Assembly: GCA_027943245.1 (NCBI GenBank)
Contig: JANDJZ010001086.1
Coordinates: forward strand, 1 to 11,103
From: Acanthamoeba sp. SK_2022b
Lineage: Eukaryota; Discosea; Longamoebia; Acanthamoebidae
DNA: 11,103 nt
Reading direction: 5' to 3'
The notes below the pieces were generated by a model. The model made no database searches. It was given only the letters and a program-made list of their open reading frames with translations, and was not told the DNA's origin. The translations under genes and the position numbers were made by a program. Shown here one piece after another: positions 1 through 6,914 of the stretch; positions within the stretch are counted from its first letter, which is position 1, and each line of letters begins with the position of its first letter.

Positions 1-27
1 GGGTGGGTGGGCGGGTGGGGCACGCAG

Positions 28-1106
28 ACGTATGTCGGCCAGAGCATGCCCACGATAGGAGTCGACTTCAAGATCAAGACCCTCACCGTGGATGGACAGA
101 CGGTCAAGTTGCAGATATGGTAACTTGTCCTCCCCCTCCTCTTGCGCGTTCACGCTTGCCCACCGGACCGGTGTATGGTGGTGACCATTTCCGTTGTCGC
201 GTTCATCATCTGGCGCACTCGTGCACCTGGTGGCCTGGCAGGGACACGGCGGGCCAAGGTACCCCTGACTTCTTGCTGCTACGGCAGCTCTCCTCCTTTG
301 CGTTGCTCACGTCTCCGCTTCTGTCCTGTCTCGTGTGCGTGTGCGCGTGCGTGTGCGTGTGCGCTTCGATCACCGCTGCGATGCCCGTGGGCGGCACTCT
401 TCGCACACGCAGAGAAATTCCGGTGCGTCCTGCCACGCCAGGCCAAGCCAAGCTCGCTCCTACTCAGCTCACCGCGTCTCTCCCTCCCTTGTTCACTGAC
501 GCCGCTGCTTCCACCACCCACGACCGAACCCCTCCGGCGTTGGATCGATTCGCCCAACTCCAGCAACATCACCACCTCGTATTACCGGGGGTAAACCAAC
601 CATTCAGCTTTGCCCCCTTTTGTCCCTGGATATGTTGCTCAAGGATGATGCGGAGAGAGGAGCAGCACTCGCGGTACTCGCGCGCTCCTTTTGCAGTGAC
701 TGTTCTCACGCAGCCTCCCTCCCTTGAAGGGCCAACGGGATCATCCTCATCTACGACATCACCAGCGAACGAAGCTTCCAGAGCGTCGGCAGCTGGCTGC
801 AGGAGGTCAACCGCTACCTGGGCCACAAATCGGACGTGCGGAAGCTGCTGATCGGTATGGGCCCGCAGCACGCTCATCCGCCCTGCCGGCCCCCCGACTC
901 ACTTGTCTCGTCACGCGCTCTGTCTGCCTCCCCCCCCTCCCTCTCTCCGTTTCTCCTCCCCCTCCGGATGTCGTCAGGCAACAAGGCAGACCTCGAGCAC
1001 GAACGACAAGTCTCCACGGAGCAGGGCAAGGTCAGTGGCGCGCTCTCATGCGCTTAACCATGCGCCTCTCGTGTCTGGCAGTCATCTCACGCGTGTGGGG
1101 TGTGTG

Positions 1107-1150
<44 letters not shown>

Positions 1151-1489
1151 TGTGGTGTGTGTTGGTCCGTCTCGTGGGCAGGCTTTTGCAGAAGCGAACG
1201 GCCTCCCATTCTTGGAGGCGAGCGCAAAGAAGGACATCAACGTCGAAGAGATGTTCCGCTCTTTGGCCGAGGCGGCCGTGCGGTGCGCATGCCTCGCCCT
1301 TGGTCGGCCCAGTGGTGGTCTCGTGCCTGACCGCGTTCGTTCGTCGGATCTTTGCTGCCTGCCGTGTCCCCCCCCCCTCCCAGGCCATCCGCTGGCGCCC
1401 TCGGTCGTACAGAACCCGTGGGTGCCCGTGCCGGCGTTGTACGGCTGCAGGGCAGCCGAAGTGGAGAGGACACGAGCGCCTGCTGCTAA
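28..1489 (+). CDS. Rab-family small GTPase, 3' part (8 exons, 5' end outside window)
   Basis: Predicted exons are 28-119, 242-258, 413-422, 564-590, 730-854, 978-1030, 1182-1282 and 1384-1489. All introns are GT-AG, and the join is open for 176 residues ending in TAA. The product is a Rab GTPase, a membrane-anchored GTP/GDP switch for vesicle traffic. Visible motifs, numbered from the first visible residue: switch I Thr9 in [11 protein letters not shown]; the G3 motif WDTAGQE (31-37) followed by [14 protein letters not shown]4 NKAD (92-95); G5 SAK (122-124). It ends in Cys175-Cys176, the usual double geranylgeranylation signal. The P-loop (G1) is missing because upstream exons lie off the window. 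The switch regions resemble the Rab1/Rab8/Rab35 group, but the subfamily is not settled. The hypervariable tail (143-176) is Gly/Arg/Ala-rich. Splicing is inferred from motif continuity, not from transcripts. Confidence 0.92.
242..258 (+). other. 17-nt microexon of the Rab gene (DTAGQ)
   Basis: The exon follows the acceptor CAG at 239-241 and precedes the donor GTACCC at 259. Its first base completes the Trp codon begun at 118-119, and its last base begins the Glu codon of DTAGQE. Without it the invariant G3 motif would be lost, so the exon is needed in any functional transcript. Confidence 0.85.
413..422 (+). other. 10-nt microexon of the Rab gene (EKFR)
   Basis: The sequence AGAAATTCCG lies between the acceptor CGCAG (AG at 411-412) and the donor GTGCGT (423). 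It completes Glu, encodes Lys and Phe, and supplies two bases of Arg. It restores the frame between DTAGQ upstream and NITTSYYRG downstream, which cannot be joined in frame directly. The 27-nt exon that follows (564-590) is also very short. Confidence 0.8.
1099..1160 (+). repeat. (GT)n then (GCGT)n microsatellite inside Rab intron 6
   Basis: A run of about ten GT units (1101-1120) passes into about eight CGTG units (1121-1152), all within the intron 1031-1181. A similar, less regular GTGTGC tract lies in intron 2 (about 333-366). These produce repetitive low-complexity translations that are not genes. Confidence 0.9.
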
Positions 1490-1780
1490 CCCCCCCCCCC
1501 AAACACGGACGCGGCCCCCGTGCTGGCCAGCTAAGAGAGAGCCCAGCCGGCCGAGCAAGCACCACCAGCGGCTGCTCTCCACCATCACATAAAGCTTTGA
1601 GGAGCGCAACCAAAGAAAACGAGAAACCAGGAGCGCGGATGGTATCCCAGTTTGTGCCCGCTGCTCTTCTTTTTTCCTTCTTCGTGCGTTTTTCCTCTTT
1701 AGGTTAGTTTTACATGCCTGGGGTCAGTTGATCAGTTGGACTGCTCATATGACAAAAGCAGAAGAGCAGTTAAGCAGTTG
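1490..1780 (+). other. 3' flank of the Rab gene, no gene seen
   Basis: An 11-C run directly follows the Rab stop codon (1490-1500). A T/C-rich tract lies at about 1664-1702. No canonical AATAAA signal is seen here; ATAAAG near 1589 is only a weak candidate. Base composition changes from CpG-rich to CpG-poor at about 1700. Confidence 0.5.
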
Positions 1781-1785
1781 AGCGG

Positions 1786-2230
1786 CATAAATACAATGGT
1801 GGAGTGTACAAGAAGGTGTGTCACTTGCACATTTTCACCATGTGTGGCACATGGCCTGGAGGTCCTTGGTGGGGTTCCAGCTGGTCTTGATGAAGATGAC
1901 CTCAGACACTTGCTGCATGTTGATACCCACAGAGCAGGTCTGAAGAGAGCAGGAGTATGCCTGCAGAAGAGGACAGGAAGAAGTCGTGCATGGTGCTTGG
2001 GAATCTGCTGGTACCTGGCCAGAGATCTCCAGCATGAGGAACTTGGAAGGGAACTGCTTTTGGAGTTGGTGGCGTAGAATGGCCAGGATGTGCAGATGGT
2101 GGGAGAAGACAGTGCTTCTTTCCTTGGTTGAAAGCCTGAGCAGCATGTCTGAAAAAACATTGGAGGTGTTTGTGGTGCAATGTAACATGTGTGGGAGTGG
2201 GATGCACTTTGCCACATAAGCAGTCTTGGC
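1786..2230 (-). pseudogene. Decayed SNF2-family ATPase/helicase C-terminal domain
   Basis: Read on the minus strand, pieces in alternating frames match the SNF2 helicase C-terminal lobe in the right order. ERSTVFSHHLHILAIL (about 2122-2075) resembles motif IV (VVFSQ...L). LEISGQVPADSQ (about 2032-1995) resembles the lDGsvp..R segment. MHDFFLSSSAGILLLS (1991-1944) leads into LQTCSVGINM (1945-1916), which resembles motif V. SEVIFIKTSWNPTKDLQAM (1906-1850) resembles the WNP..DLQA block before the RxHRIGQ motif. ENVQVTHLLVHSTI (about 1836-1795) resembles the strand after motif VI. At least three frame changes (near 1993, 1945 and 1845), an in-frame TGA at 1835-1837 and loss of a recognisable RIGQ show that it is not an intact gene. 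The SNF2 subfamily is unclear; SHPRH, RAD5 and SMARCAL1-like features are mixed. Similarity above 2161 is weak. Confidence 0.72.
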
Positions 2231-2333
2231 CGGGACAGAGTGGGGGAGTTTGGCCCAAGTTGTAGGACCTGCTTCTGAGTGGCAGGCAAATGCATCACTT
2301 GTACACCTTGGTGGCTTGATGTAGGGCTGGGGT

Positions 2334-2430
2334 GCTGCAGATTTGTGGTGGGATGTTGTGATGTAGTGGTGGTCTTGGGTGGTGGTGTGGTGTTGTGGTG
2401 ATGTTGTGGTGTTATTGTAGTGTTGGTGTG
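2334..2430 (+). repeat. G/T-rich minisatellite, left part split by the copia insertion
   Basis: This is a run of GTTGTGGTG-like units (GTGGTGTTGTGGTGATGTTGT and similar) with almost no C. It ends exactly at the copia LTR and resumes on the other side at 6910, so the element landed inside one repeat tract. Confidence 0.85.
2426..2430. repeat. Target site duplication GTGTG (left copy)
   Basis: GTGTG lies immediately outside the LTR boundary at 2431 and is repeated exactly at 6910-6914 outside the other LTR. Five bp is the length expected for copia integrases. Because the target is itself G/T-rich, some chance of a spurious match remains. Confidence 0.8.
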
Positions 2431-2579
2431 TGTTGGAAGGCGAAGAGAGAGAGAGAGAAAGCCATGGGTGTGCGAGTGAGGAGGAGAAAAAGGTGAAGAA
2501 TATATTTGAGAGACGTAACGAATAAATATCCATGTGAGGAGAATAAAGTGGGAATACTCAAGATTATAAGCGTCCAACA
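2431..2579 (-). repeat. 3' LTR of the copia element (149 bp)
   Basis: It runs from TGTTGGA to TCCAACA and matches 6761-6909 at 147 of 149 positions. The differences are at 2464 (A; G at 6794) and 2560 (A; G at 6890), and in both cases a CpG in the other copy is CpA here. On the minus strand it contains TATAAT near its start and a (CT)n tract near its end. Confidence 0.95.
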
Positions 2580-2590
2580 CTCCCCCCCCA
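2580..2590 (-). promoter_or_regulatory. Polypurine tract for plus-strand DNA priming
   Basis: In element orientation a run of eight G followed by AG abuts the 3' LTR. A purine run at this place primes plus-strand synthesis in LTR retrotransposons. It lies just after the Pol stop codon (2605-2607). Confidence 0.8.
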
Positions 2591-2604
2591 GAATCGAGAG
2601 TAAT

Positions 2605-5199
2605 TTAAGCTGAGAGGTTGAGAGCCCGTTTGTCGCGCTTGAGCTTGGGTGTAGGCACATGTTTCGTGAGGAAGTCTGCCAGATTTTCATTACTCGGGAC
2701 GTAGTTGATGGAGATGTCTTCACGTAGGATGTGGTTGTAGATGAAGGCGTGTTGAATAGTGACATGCTTAAGTCGTTTTGGCCACGCAAAGACTGGTTTG
2801 TGTACAATTGTGATGGCTGATTGATTGTCGTTGAAGATCTGAGTCGGTTGTTGTAGATTGAAGCCGAGTGCTGGTAGTAGTCGTCGCAGGTATAGCGCTT
2901 GACGAGCTGCATCGGTGACCGCGGCCAGTTTGGCCTCTGCTGTGGAGAGCACTACGGTTTTTTGCAGCCATGACCACCATGCGATGGGACCGCCGGCCCA
3001 CATGATGATGTTACCCGAGTAGGATTTCGCTGTAAGCGGGTCGGTGCTGTAGCTGGCGTCACAGTGGATGACCGGCTGGGCATAGCTGCTTTGTCGTGTG
3101 TAGCGTACGGATTGCATGCGCGTGCCATGTAGATATTGCAGCACCTGCTTGGTGGCATTGAAGTGGGTTTGATCGAAGGCGCAGACGAACCGGGAGAGGT
3201 AGACGACCGCGTGAAGGATGTTGGGGCGAGTTGCTAGTGCGATGTACAGTAGTGCCCCGACCAGACGGCGGAACTTGAGGGACACGTGCGTTGGCGGAGT
3301 GCGCTCGATCACACACAGATGTGTGCCTGCTGGAAGTGGGCATCCAAGGGGCTTGCGGTGGAGGACGTCGAACTCGTGGGCGAGGTCGATGATCTTCTGC
3401 TTCTGAGAGATGTCAAGTTGTCCCGCCTCGGTGTTGTAATTTACGTCAATGCTGAGAATGGTGGTTACCGGGCTGAAGTCCTTGATCCGGAACCGCCTCC
3501 ACAGCTGCTCTTTGACGATGTCGACGTTACTGGGAAGTCTGACAATTAGAAGGTCATCCACATATACGGACAGGATGACACGAGGCTTGCCGGTGGCGTC
3601 TGAGTTGACGAAGATGGTGTGCAGCTCGGGGTCGTATGCGCTCTTGTCGCCCTTGCTTGCTGTGGAGTGGTTGTGAAGTGTGTACAGACAGGGATCAGCC
3701 GAGGCGGCGCTGAAGCCAATGTCGGTGAGGAAGGCGTCCAAGGTCCGATTCCACGCGAGAGGGGCCTGCTTGAGTCCGTAGAGTGCGCGCTTGAGGCGTA
3801 GTACGCGGTGTGGGTGGTTGGCGTCGATGAAACCTTTGGGTTGCGTGATGTAGACCTCTTCGTGTAGATTCGCCTGGAGAAACGCGTTGTTGATATCCAT
3901 CGAGTGCACAACGAAGCCGCTCATCACCACGTATGCCAGCAGAAGCCACAGATTCTCAAGTCGTACAACGGGTGCGTATGTGTCGTTGAAGTCAATCCCA
4001 GCCTTTTGGGAGAAGCCGCATACAACGAAACGGGCCTTGTAGACATTGCTGGGCTTGAGCTTCAGCACCCACCGGGTGCTGATGGCTTTGCGACCTGGTG
4101 GTAGGTCGACAAGTTTGAACGTGTCATTGCTTATTAGCGCCTGGATCTCGTCGCGCATGGCGGCAAGCCACTTGTCTTTGGCGCCGGACTTGAGGACCTC
4201 CTTGAGCGTACGGGGAACGAAGGTCGTGTGCTGTGCATGTTCTAGCTCGTGGGCCATGTGACTGAGCTGCAGCGCTGTGTTGGTTTCGTGCGTTGGTCGT
4301 GGGAGGGACGAAACGAGACTCAGGATGTCCTTAGCGGACAGGCTGAACGTTGAGTCTTCAGCGTACTTGGTGGGCCGCCACACGTTACGGCCGTCGTTGC
4401 CCCTGCCCCCAACGCTCTGCGCTGGTGAGATGGAGAAGAGGCGGGGATCGATGCAACAACCAACCAACACACAAGCAACCAATGAATCGCTGGGCAGGCG
4501 CATGTCAAAGAGGAGGCAACGTGCCCTGGTCATGACCTCTCGATTGAAACGCTCATCAACACCATTGTACTCGGAGGTGTAGGGTGGTGTGGGCTTGCGC
4601 TTGCCACCAATGTCGATGATCCACTGCCCCACAAGCGCGTTGAGCTCCTTGGCGTTGTCGAGCCTCACGCGATGGATCCGCAGGGAAGGGGGAAACGTGA
4701 TGGCGATCGCCTTAAGAGCCGCGCTGATGACTGCTGACAACTTGTTGGGTAGGGGGCGCACGAAGTGCATACAAGAGTATGAGTCCGTGACCGTGAGAAG
4801 GTAGACATGTCCCCAGACTGAGCGGTGGCGCATGGGCCCAACAAGATCCAAGGATATTAGGTCGCCAGGATAGCGCCCCCAGACGGCGCTGACGGTGTGT
4901 GGCGCCCAGTTGATCCTACACGCGGTGGACTTACCAATGAGACATACCTCGCACATGGGCGAGAGCTGTGTGGACAAGATGGCGCGCTTCTTGTGCTCAC
5001 TGAGGTCGATGGACTGTTGGATGAACTGACGGCAGCGCTCCTCACTGATGTGTCCAAGCCGTCGGTGGACCAGATCGAGAGAGAGAGGCGTGTGTGCGGC
5101 GGATAGTGCGGTGGCGCTCGTAGGAGGTGCAGCTGTGAACGCAATGTCGAAGTGGTAGAGGTTGTCGACACGATGGCTACAAAGGCAGGTAAGGCCGTC
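2605..5199 (-). CDS. pol: Copia Pol: integrase, reverse transcriptase, RNase H
   Basis: The frame is open from just after the TGA at 5200-5202 to TAA at 2605-2607; the first ATG is at 4977. Upstream of that ATG, in frame, lie DNLYHFDIAF and HRRLGHIS, which with MCEVC form the HHCC zinc-binding end of copia integrase. Counting from the Met at 4977, the integrase catalytic residues are Asp44, Asp107 and Glu142 (NGVDERFNRE). The reverse transcriptase has Asp361 (MDINNAFL) and YVDD at 472-475. RNase H has Asp640, Glu681 (STAEAK) and Asp717 (FNDNQ), but the usual final Asp in KH(I/V)D is Thr740. Only about 130 residues separate integrase Glu142 from the RT start (W270), against roughly 300 in Tnt1-type elements, so the integrase C-terminal region is cut down. 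The Met at 4977 is unlikely to be a natural start, because integrase motifs precede it. Confidence 0.9.
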   Translation of the reverse strand, partial: DGLTCLCSHRVDNLYHFDIAFTAAPPTSATALSAAHTPLSLDLVHRRLGHISEERCRQFIQQSIDLSEHKKRAILSTQLSPMCEVCLIGKSTACRINWAPHTVSAVWGRYPGDLISLDLVGPMRHRSVWGHVYLLTVTDSYSCMHFVRPLPNKLSAVISAALKAIAITFPPSLRIHRVRLDNAKELNALVGQWIIDIGGKRKPTPPYTSEYNGVDERFNREVMTRARCLLFDMRLPSDSLVACVLVGCCIDPRLFSISPAQSVGGRGNDGRNVWRPTKYAEDSTFSLSAKDILSLVSSLPRPTHETNTALQLSHMAHELEHAQHTTFVPRTLKEVLKSGAKDKWLAAMRDEIQALISNDTFKLVDLPPGRKAISTRWVLKLKPSNVYKARFVVCGFSQKAGIDFNDTYAPVVRLENLWLLLAYVVMSGFVVHSMDINNAFLQANLHEEVYITQPKGFIDANHPHRVLRLKRALYGLKQAPLAWNRTLDAFLTDIGFSAASADPCLYTLHNHSTASKGDKSAYDPELHTIFVNSDATGKPRVILSVYVDDLLIVRLPSNVDIVKEQLWRRFRIKDFSPVTTILSIDVNYNTEAGQLDISQKQKIIDLAHEFDVLHRKPLGCPLPAGTHLCVIERTPPTHVSLKFRRLVGALLYIALATRPNILHAVVYLSRFVCAFDQTHFNATKQVLQYLHGTRMQSVRYTRQSSYAQPVIHCDASYSTDPLTAKSYSGNIIMWAGGPIAWWSWLQKTVVLSTAEAKLAAVTDAARQALYLRRLLPALGFNLQQPTQIFNDNQSAITIVHKPVFAWPKRLKHVTIQHAFIYNHILREDISINYVPSNENLADFLTKHVPTPKLKRDKRALNLSA

Positions 5200-6042
5200 T
5201 CAGGAGAACGAGAAACCATCACACTGCTGGAAACCCACGTGGTAGCCAGCGTCCAGAAGCTGTTGTGGAGACAGAAGAGTGTGCGACGCAGCTGGAACGT
5301 AGGCGACATTGCTCAGGATCACGCCACTGGGCACGCCATTGATGACAGTGACGCCGTGAAGAGTGCCGTGCCCGATGCAGTCGATGTACCCACCATCAGC
5401 GCACATGAGTTGAGAGGGGGTGGGGAGTGGCCGAAAGTCGTGGAGCAGGTCACGACGGTTGGTGGTGTGCTGAGTAGCCCCGGTGTTGGCGATGATGGGG
5501 AGGTAGCCAGAGCGGCTGGTGGAAAAAACGGAGTAGATGGAGTGTTGTTTATTGCCAGCTGCCTCGGAGGACGCCACGTTCTCATGGGCACCAGGGCCAA
5601 ACACAGCCTCCCCATAAGGGTGCCCAGCGGGCTCTGCTACTGCGAACGCGTCGTGGTCGCAGGAGCGCGCGGCGGCGGTGGCGGCGGCGGTCATCGCGGC
5701 GAACGCGGTTGCCTGTGATGTGTGCGGGGGCAGTGAGGCTGCTGCAGCGACGGCTGCTGCGGTCATGGCAGCAAACGTAGAGCTGCGGCCATTCTGAGTC
5801 TGCGATTGAAGGCGCGCGACTTCTCGACACTCCTCCAGGGAGTGGCTGGATGACCTGTGGTGTGAGCACCACTTGCGGTCCTGTCGACGAGGGGGCGGAT
5901 CCAGTAGGCCTGGCGCCTGCGGCCTGGTGGTCTGTTGGCGCGGGTGGGCGCTTGGCGATGGATAATGCTGATGCTGCATGTGACGCGGCTGATATTGCCT
6001 GTCGTCAGCCGGTCGATGCGGCTTTCCAGCGTAGGGCATCAT
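5200..6042 (-). CDS. Copia Gag end (zinc knuckle), protease and GAG-pre-integrase segment
   Basis: This 280-codon frame holds a C-X2-H-X4-H-X4-C zinc knuckle (Cys59, His62, His67, Cys72 from the Met at 6042), a CCHC variant with His as second ligand. An Ala-rich linker follows (about 90-126). The protease follows: IIANTGATQH at 183-192 corresponds to the copia active site (V/L)-D-(S/T)-GAT, with Asn186 where the catalytic Asp belongs. LLSPQQLLDAGYHVGFQQ (257-273) is the typical GAG-pre-integrase region. The frame stops at TGA (5200-5202), and the same frame continues in Pol with matching integrase sequence, so the stop is an inactivating change or requires readthrough. The Met at 6042 is probably not a true start, because the upstream Gag piece is out of frame. 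Confidence 0.85.
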   Translation of the reverse strand: MMPYAGKPHRPADDRQYQPRHMQHQHYPSPSAHPRQQTTRPQAPGLLDPPPRRQDRKWCSHHRSSSHSLEECREVARLQSQTQNGRSSTFAAMTAAAVAAAASLPPHTSQATAFAAMTAAATAAARSCDHDAFAVAEPAGHPYGEAVFGPGAHENVASSEAAGNKQHSIYSVFSTSRSGYLPIIANTGATQHTTNRRDLLHDFRPLPTPSQLMCADGGYIDCIGHGTLHGVTVINGVPSGVILSNVAYVPAASHTLLSPQQLLDAGYHVGFQQCDGFSFS

Positions 6043-6729
6043 AGTCCAGGCTTACGCCCCGCAGTGCGGTAGCAAGGATGACAAGGCGACTGTGCTTGGA
6101 GATTTTGTGTCCTCCGGTGTCGGCAGCCAGTTGACGAGCGCCTGGATGCGCGCCCAGAGTGAGCGTACTGTGTCGCCTGGGCGACACAGGTAGATGTTGG
6201 GCTTGCCAAGGTCGCGTCTGGCGGTCTGGAGAGCGACGTCATTGTTGCCATATCGATTGTTGATCGTGACCCAGAGAGCTAGCGGGCAGCCGTCGCTCAT
6301 ACTGGAGATGTCTTCTAGTAGCTCCGGCGCGATGGTGCTGCAGATGAAGACGAAGGTCTTTCTGCGCCCCTTGCAGATTTTCCGGGCAGTCTCGAGGCTC
6401 ACGGCATCCCCAAAGGTTGGAGTGCGCTTACTGGGCTTGTCTCTTGAGGAAGAAGAGGAGGCGGTAGAGGACTTTTCCCCAGAGATTGAGTTGGATGTGA
6501 GGGTGATGGAGATGTTGCCGGGTTCTACGCCGAGAGTTTCGAAGAGGTCCAAGGTGGTTTCGATGTCGTGTTTGTCAACAGCGTTGACGACGACTGTGTA
6601 GTCGTTGGTGATGTATCTGGTGTTTCCTTGTTCATGGAGTGCAAGGCGTATGGTTCGGCTCCACTCAGTGAATGAAGATTGGTCGTGAAGGGGAATGATT
6701 CGTAGGGCAACGGCGTTGGGTTTGTTCAT
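6005..6729 (-). pseudogene. gag: Copia Gag N-terminal part, frameshifted
   Basis: The start codon at 6727-6729 lies 31 bp inside the primer-binding site. The open frame runs to 6052. Its start (MNKPNAVALRIIPLHD, then FTEWSRTIRLAL) looks like the copia Gag (UBN2) N-terminus, where a Trp-containing segment follows the start. WARIQALVN (ending near 6132) should be followed by a segment such as LAADTGGHKIS and LVILATALRGVSLDYDAL. That sequence is present but in another frame (about 6130-6020), which fits loss of one base near 6130. A second shift near 6010-6040 is then needed to reach the zinc-knuckle frame. The polyprotein is therefore broken twice, unless these are assembly errors. Confidence 0.75.
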
Positions 6730-6747
6730 GGTGCGCTAGAGGTAGCG

Positions 6748-6760
6748 TGGGCCCATAACC
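6748..6760 (-). promoter_or_regulatory. Primer-binding site matching the initiator tRNA-Met anticodon arm
   Basis: The + strand reads TGGGCCCATAACC directly against the 5' LTR. This is the anticodon-arm sequence of eukaryotic initiator tRNA-Met (CAU anticodon inside), so the element RNA carries its complement. Drosophila copia and Ty5 are known to use such an internal half-tRNA primer instead of the tRNA 3' end. Confidence 0.85.
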
Positions 6761-6909
6761 TGTTGGAAGGCGAAGAGAGAGAGAGAGAAAGCCGTGGGTG
6801 TGCGAGTGAGGAGGAGAAAAAGGTGAAGAATATATTTGAGAGACGTAACGAATAAATATCCATGTGAGGAGAATAAAGTGGGAATACTCGAGATTATAAG
6901 CGTCCAACA
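6761..6909 (-). repeat. 5' LTR of the copia element (149 bp)
   Basis: The partner of 2431-2579, with G at 6794 and 6890, keeping both CpG sites. In element orientation it begins TGTTGGACGC and should hold the promoter; TATAAT lies at 6893-6898. Confidence 0.95.
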
Positions 6910-6914
6910 GTGTG
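6910..6914. repeat. Target site duplication GTGTG (right copy)
   Basis: An exact match of 2426-2430, directly outside the 5' LTR. Confidence 0.8.

Larger units (their letters stand above)
2431..6909 (-). mobile_element. Ty1/copia LTR retrotransposon, full length (4479 bp), mutated
   Basis: The element has two 149-bp LTRs that differ at 2 positions, and 5-bp GTGTG target duplications. It has a tRNA-type primer-binding site next to the 5' LTR (6748-6760) and a purine tract next to the 3' LTR (2580-2590). Gag and Pol read on the minus strand in the copia order protease, integrase, reverse transcriptase, RNase H. The LTR ends form a perfect 7-bp inverted repeat, TGTTGGA/TCCAACA. Two Gag frameshifts, a stop at 5200-5202, a changed protease active site and a shortened integrase suggest that it cannot transpose alone. 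Near-identical LTRs imply a recent insertion by the standard LTR-divergence argument. Confidence 0.95.

Noticed and set aside
3..851. Long + strand open frame across the Rab exons
   Set aside because: It reads through introns and uses the Rab frame only in parts; GT-AG joins give a conserved protein and this frame does not.
1032..1613. Minus-strand frames opposite the Rab 3' exons
   Set aside because: Antisense to confirmed exons, with His-Thr repeats from the (GT)n tract and no family motif.
1736..2077. 113-codon + strand frame
   Set aside because: Antisense of the SNF2 relic, where the minus strand carries recognisable helicase blocks.
5200..6135. Programmed frameshift or stop readthrough as the Gag-Pol strategy
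   Set aside because: The breaks fall within domains and at three separate places, and no slippery site was recognised; mutation is simpler, though sibling copies could change this.
6748..6760. A tRNA gene fragment
   Set aside because: Only the anticodon-arm match exists, placed exactly at the LTR edge, with no acceptor or T arm; it is the primer-binding site.
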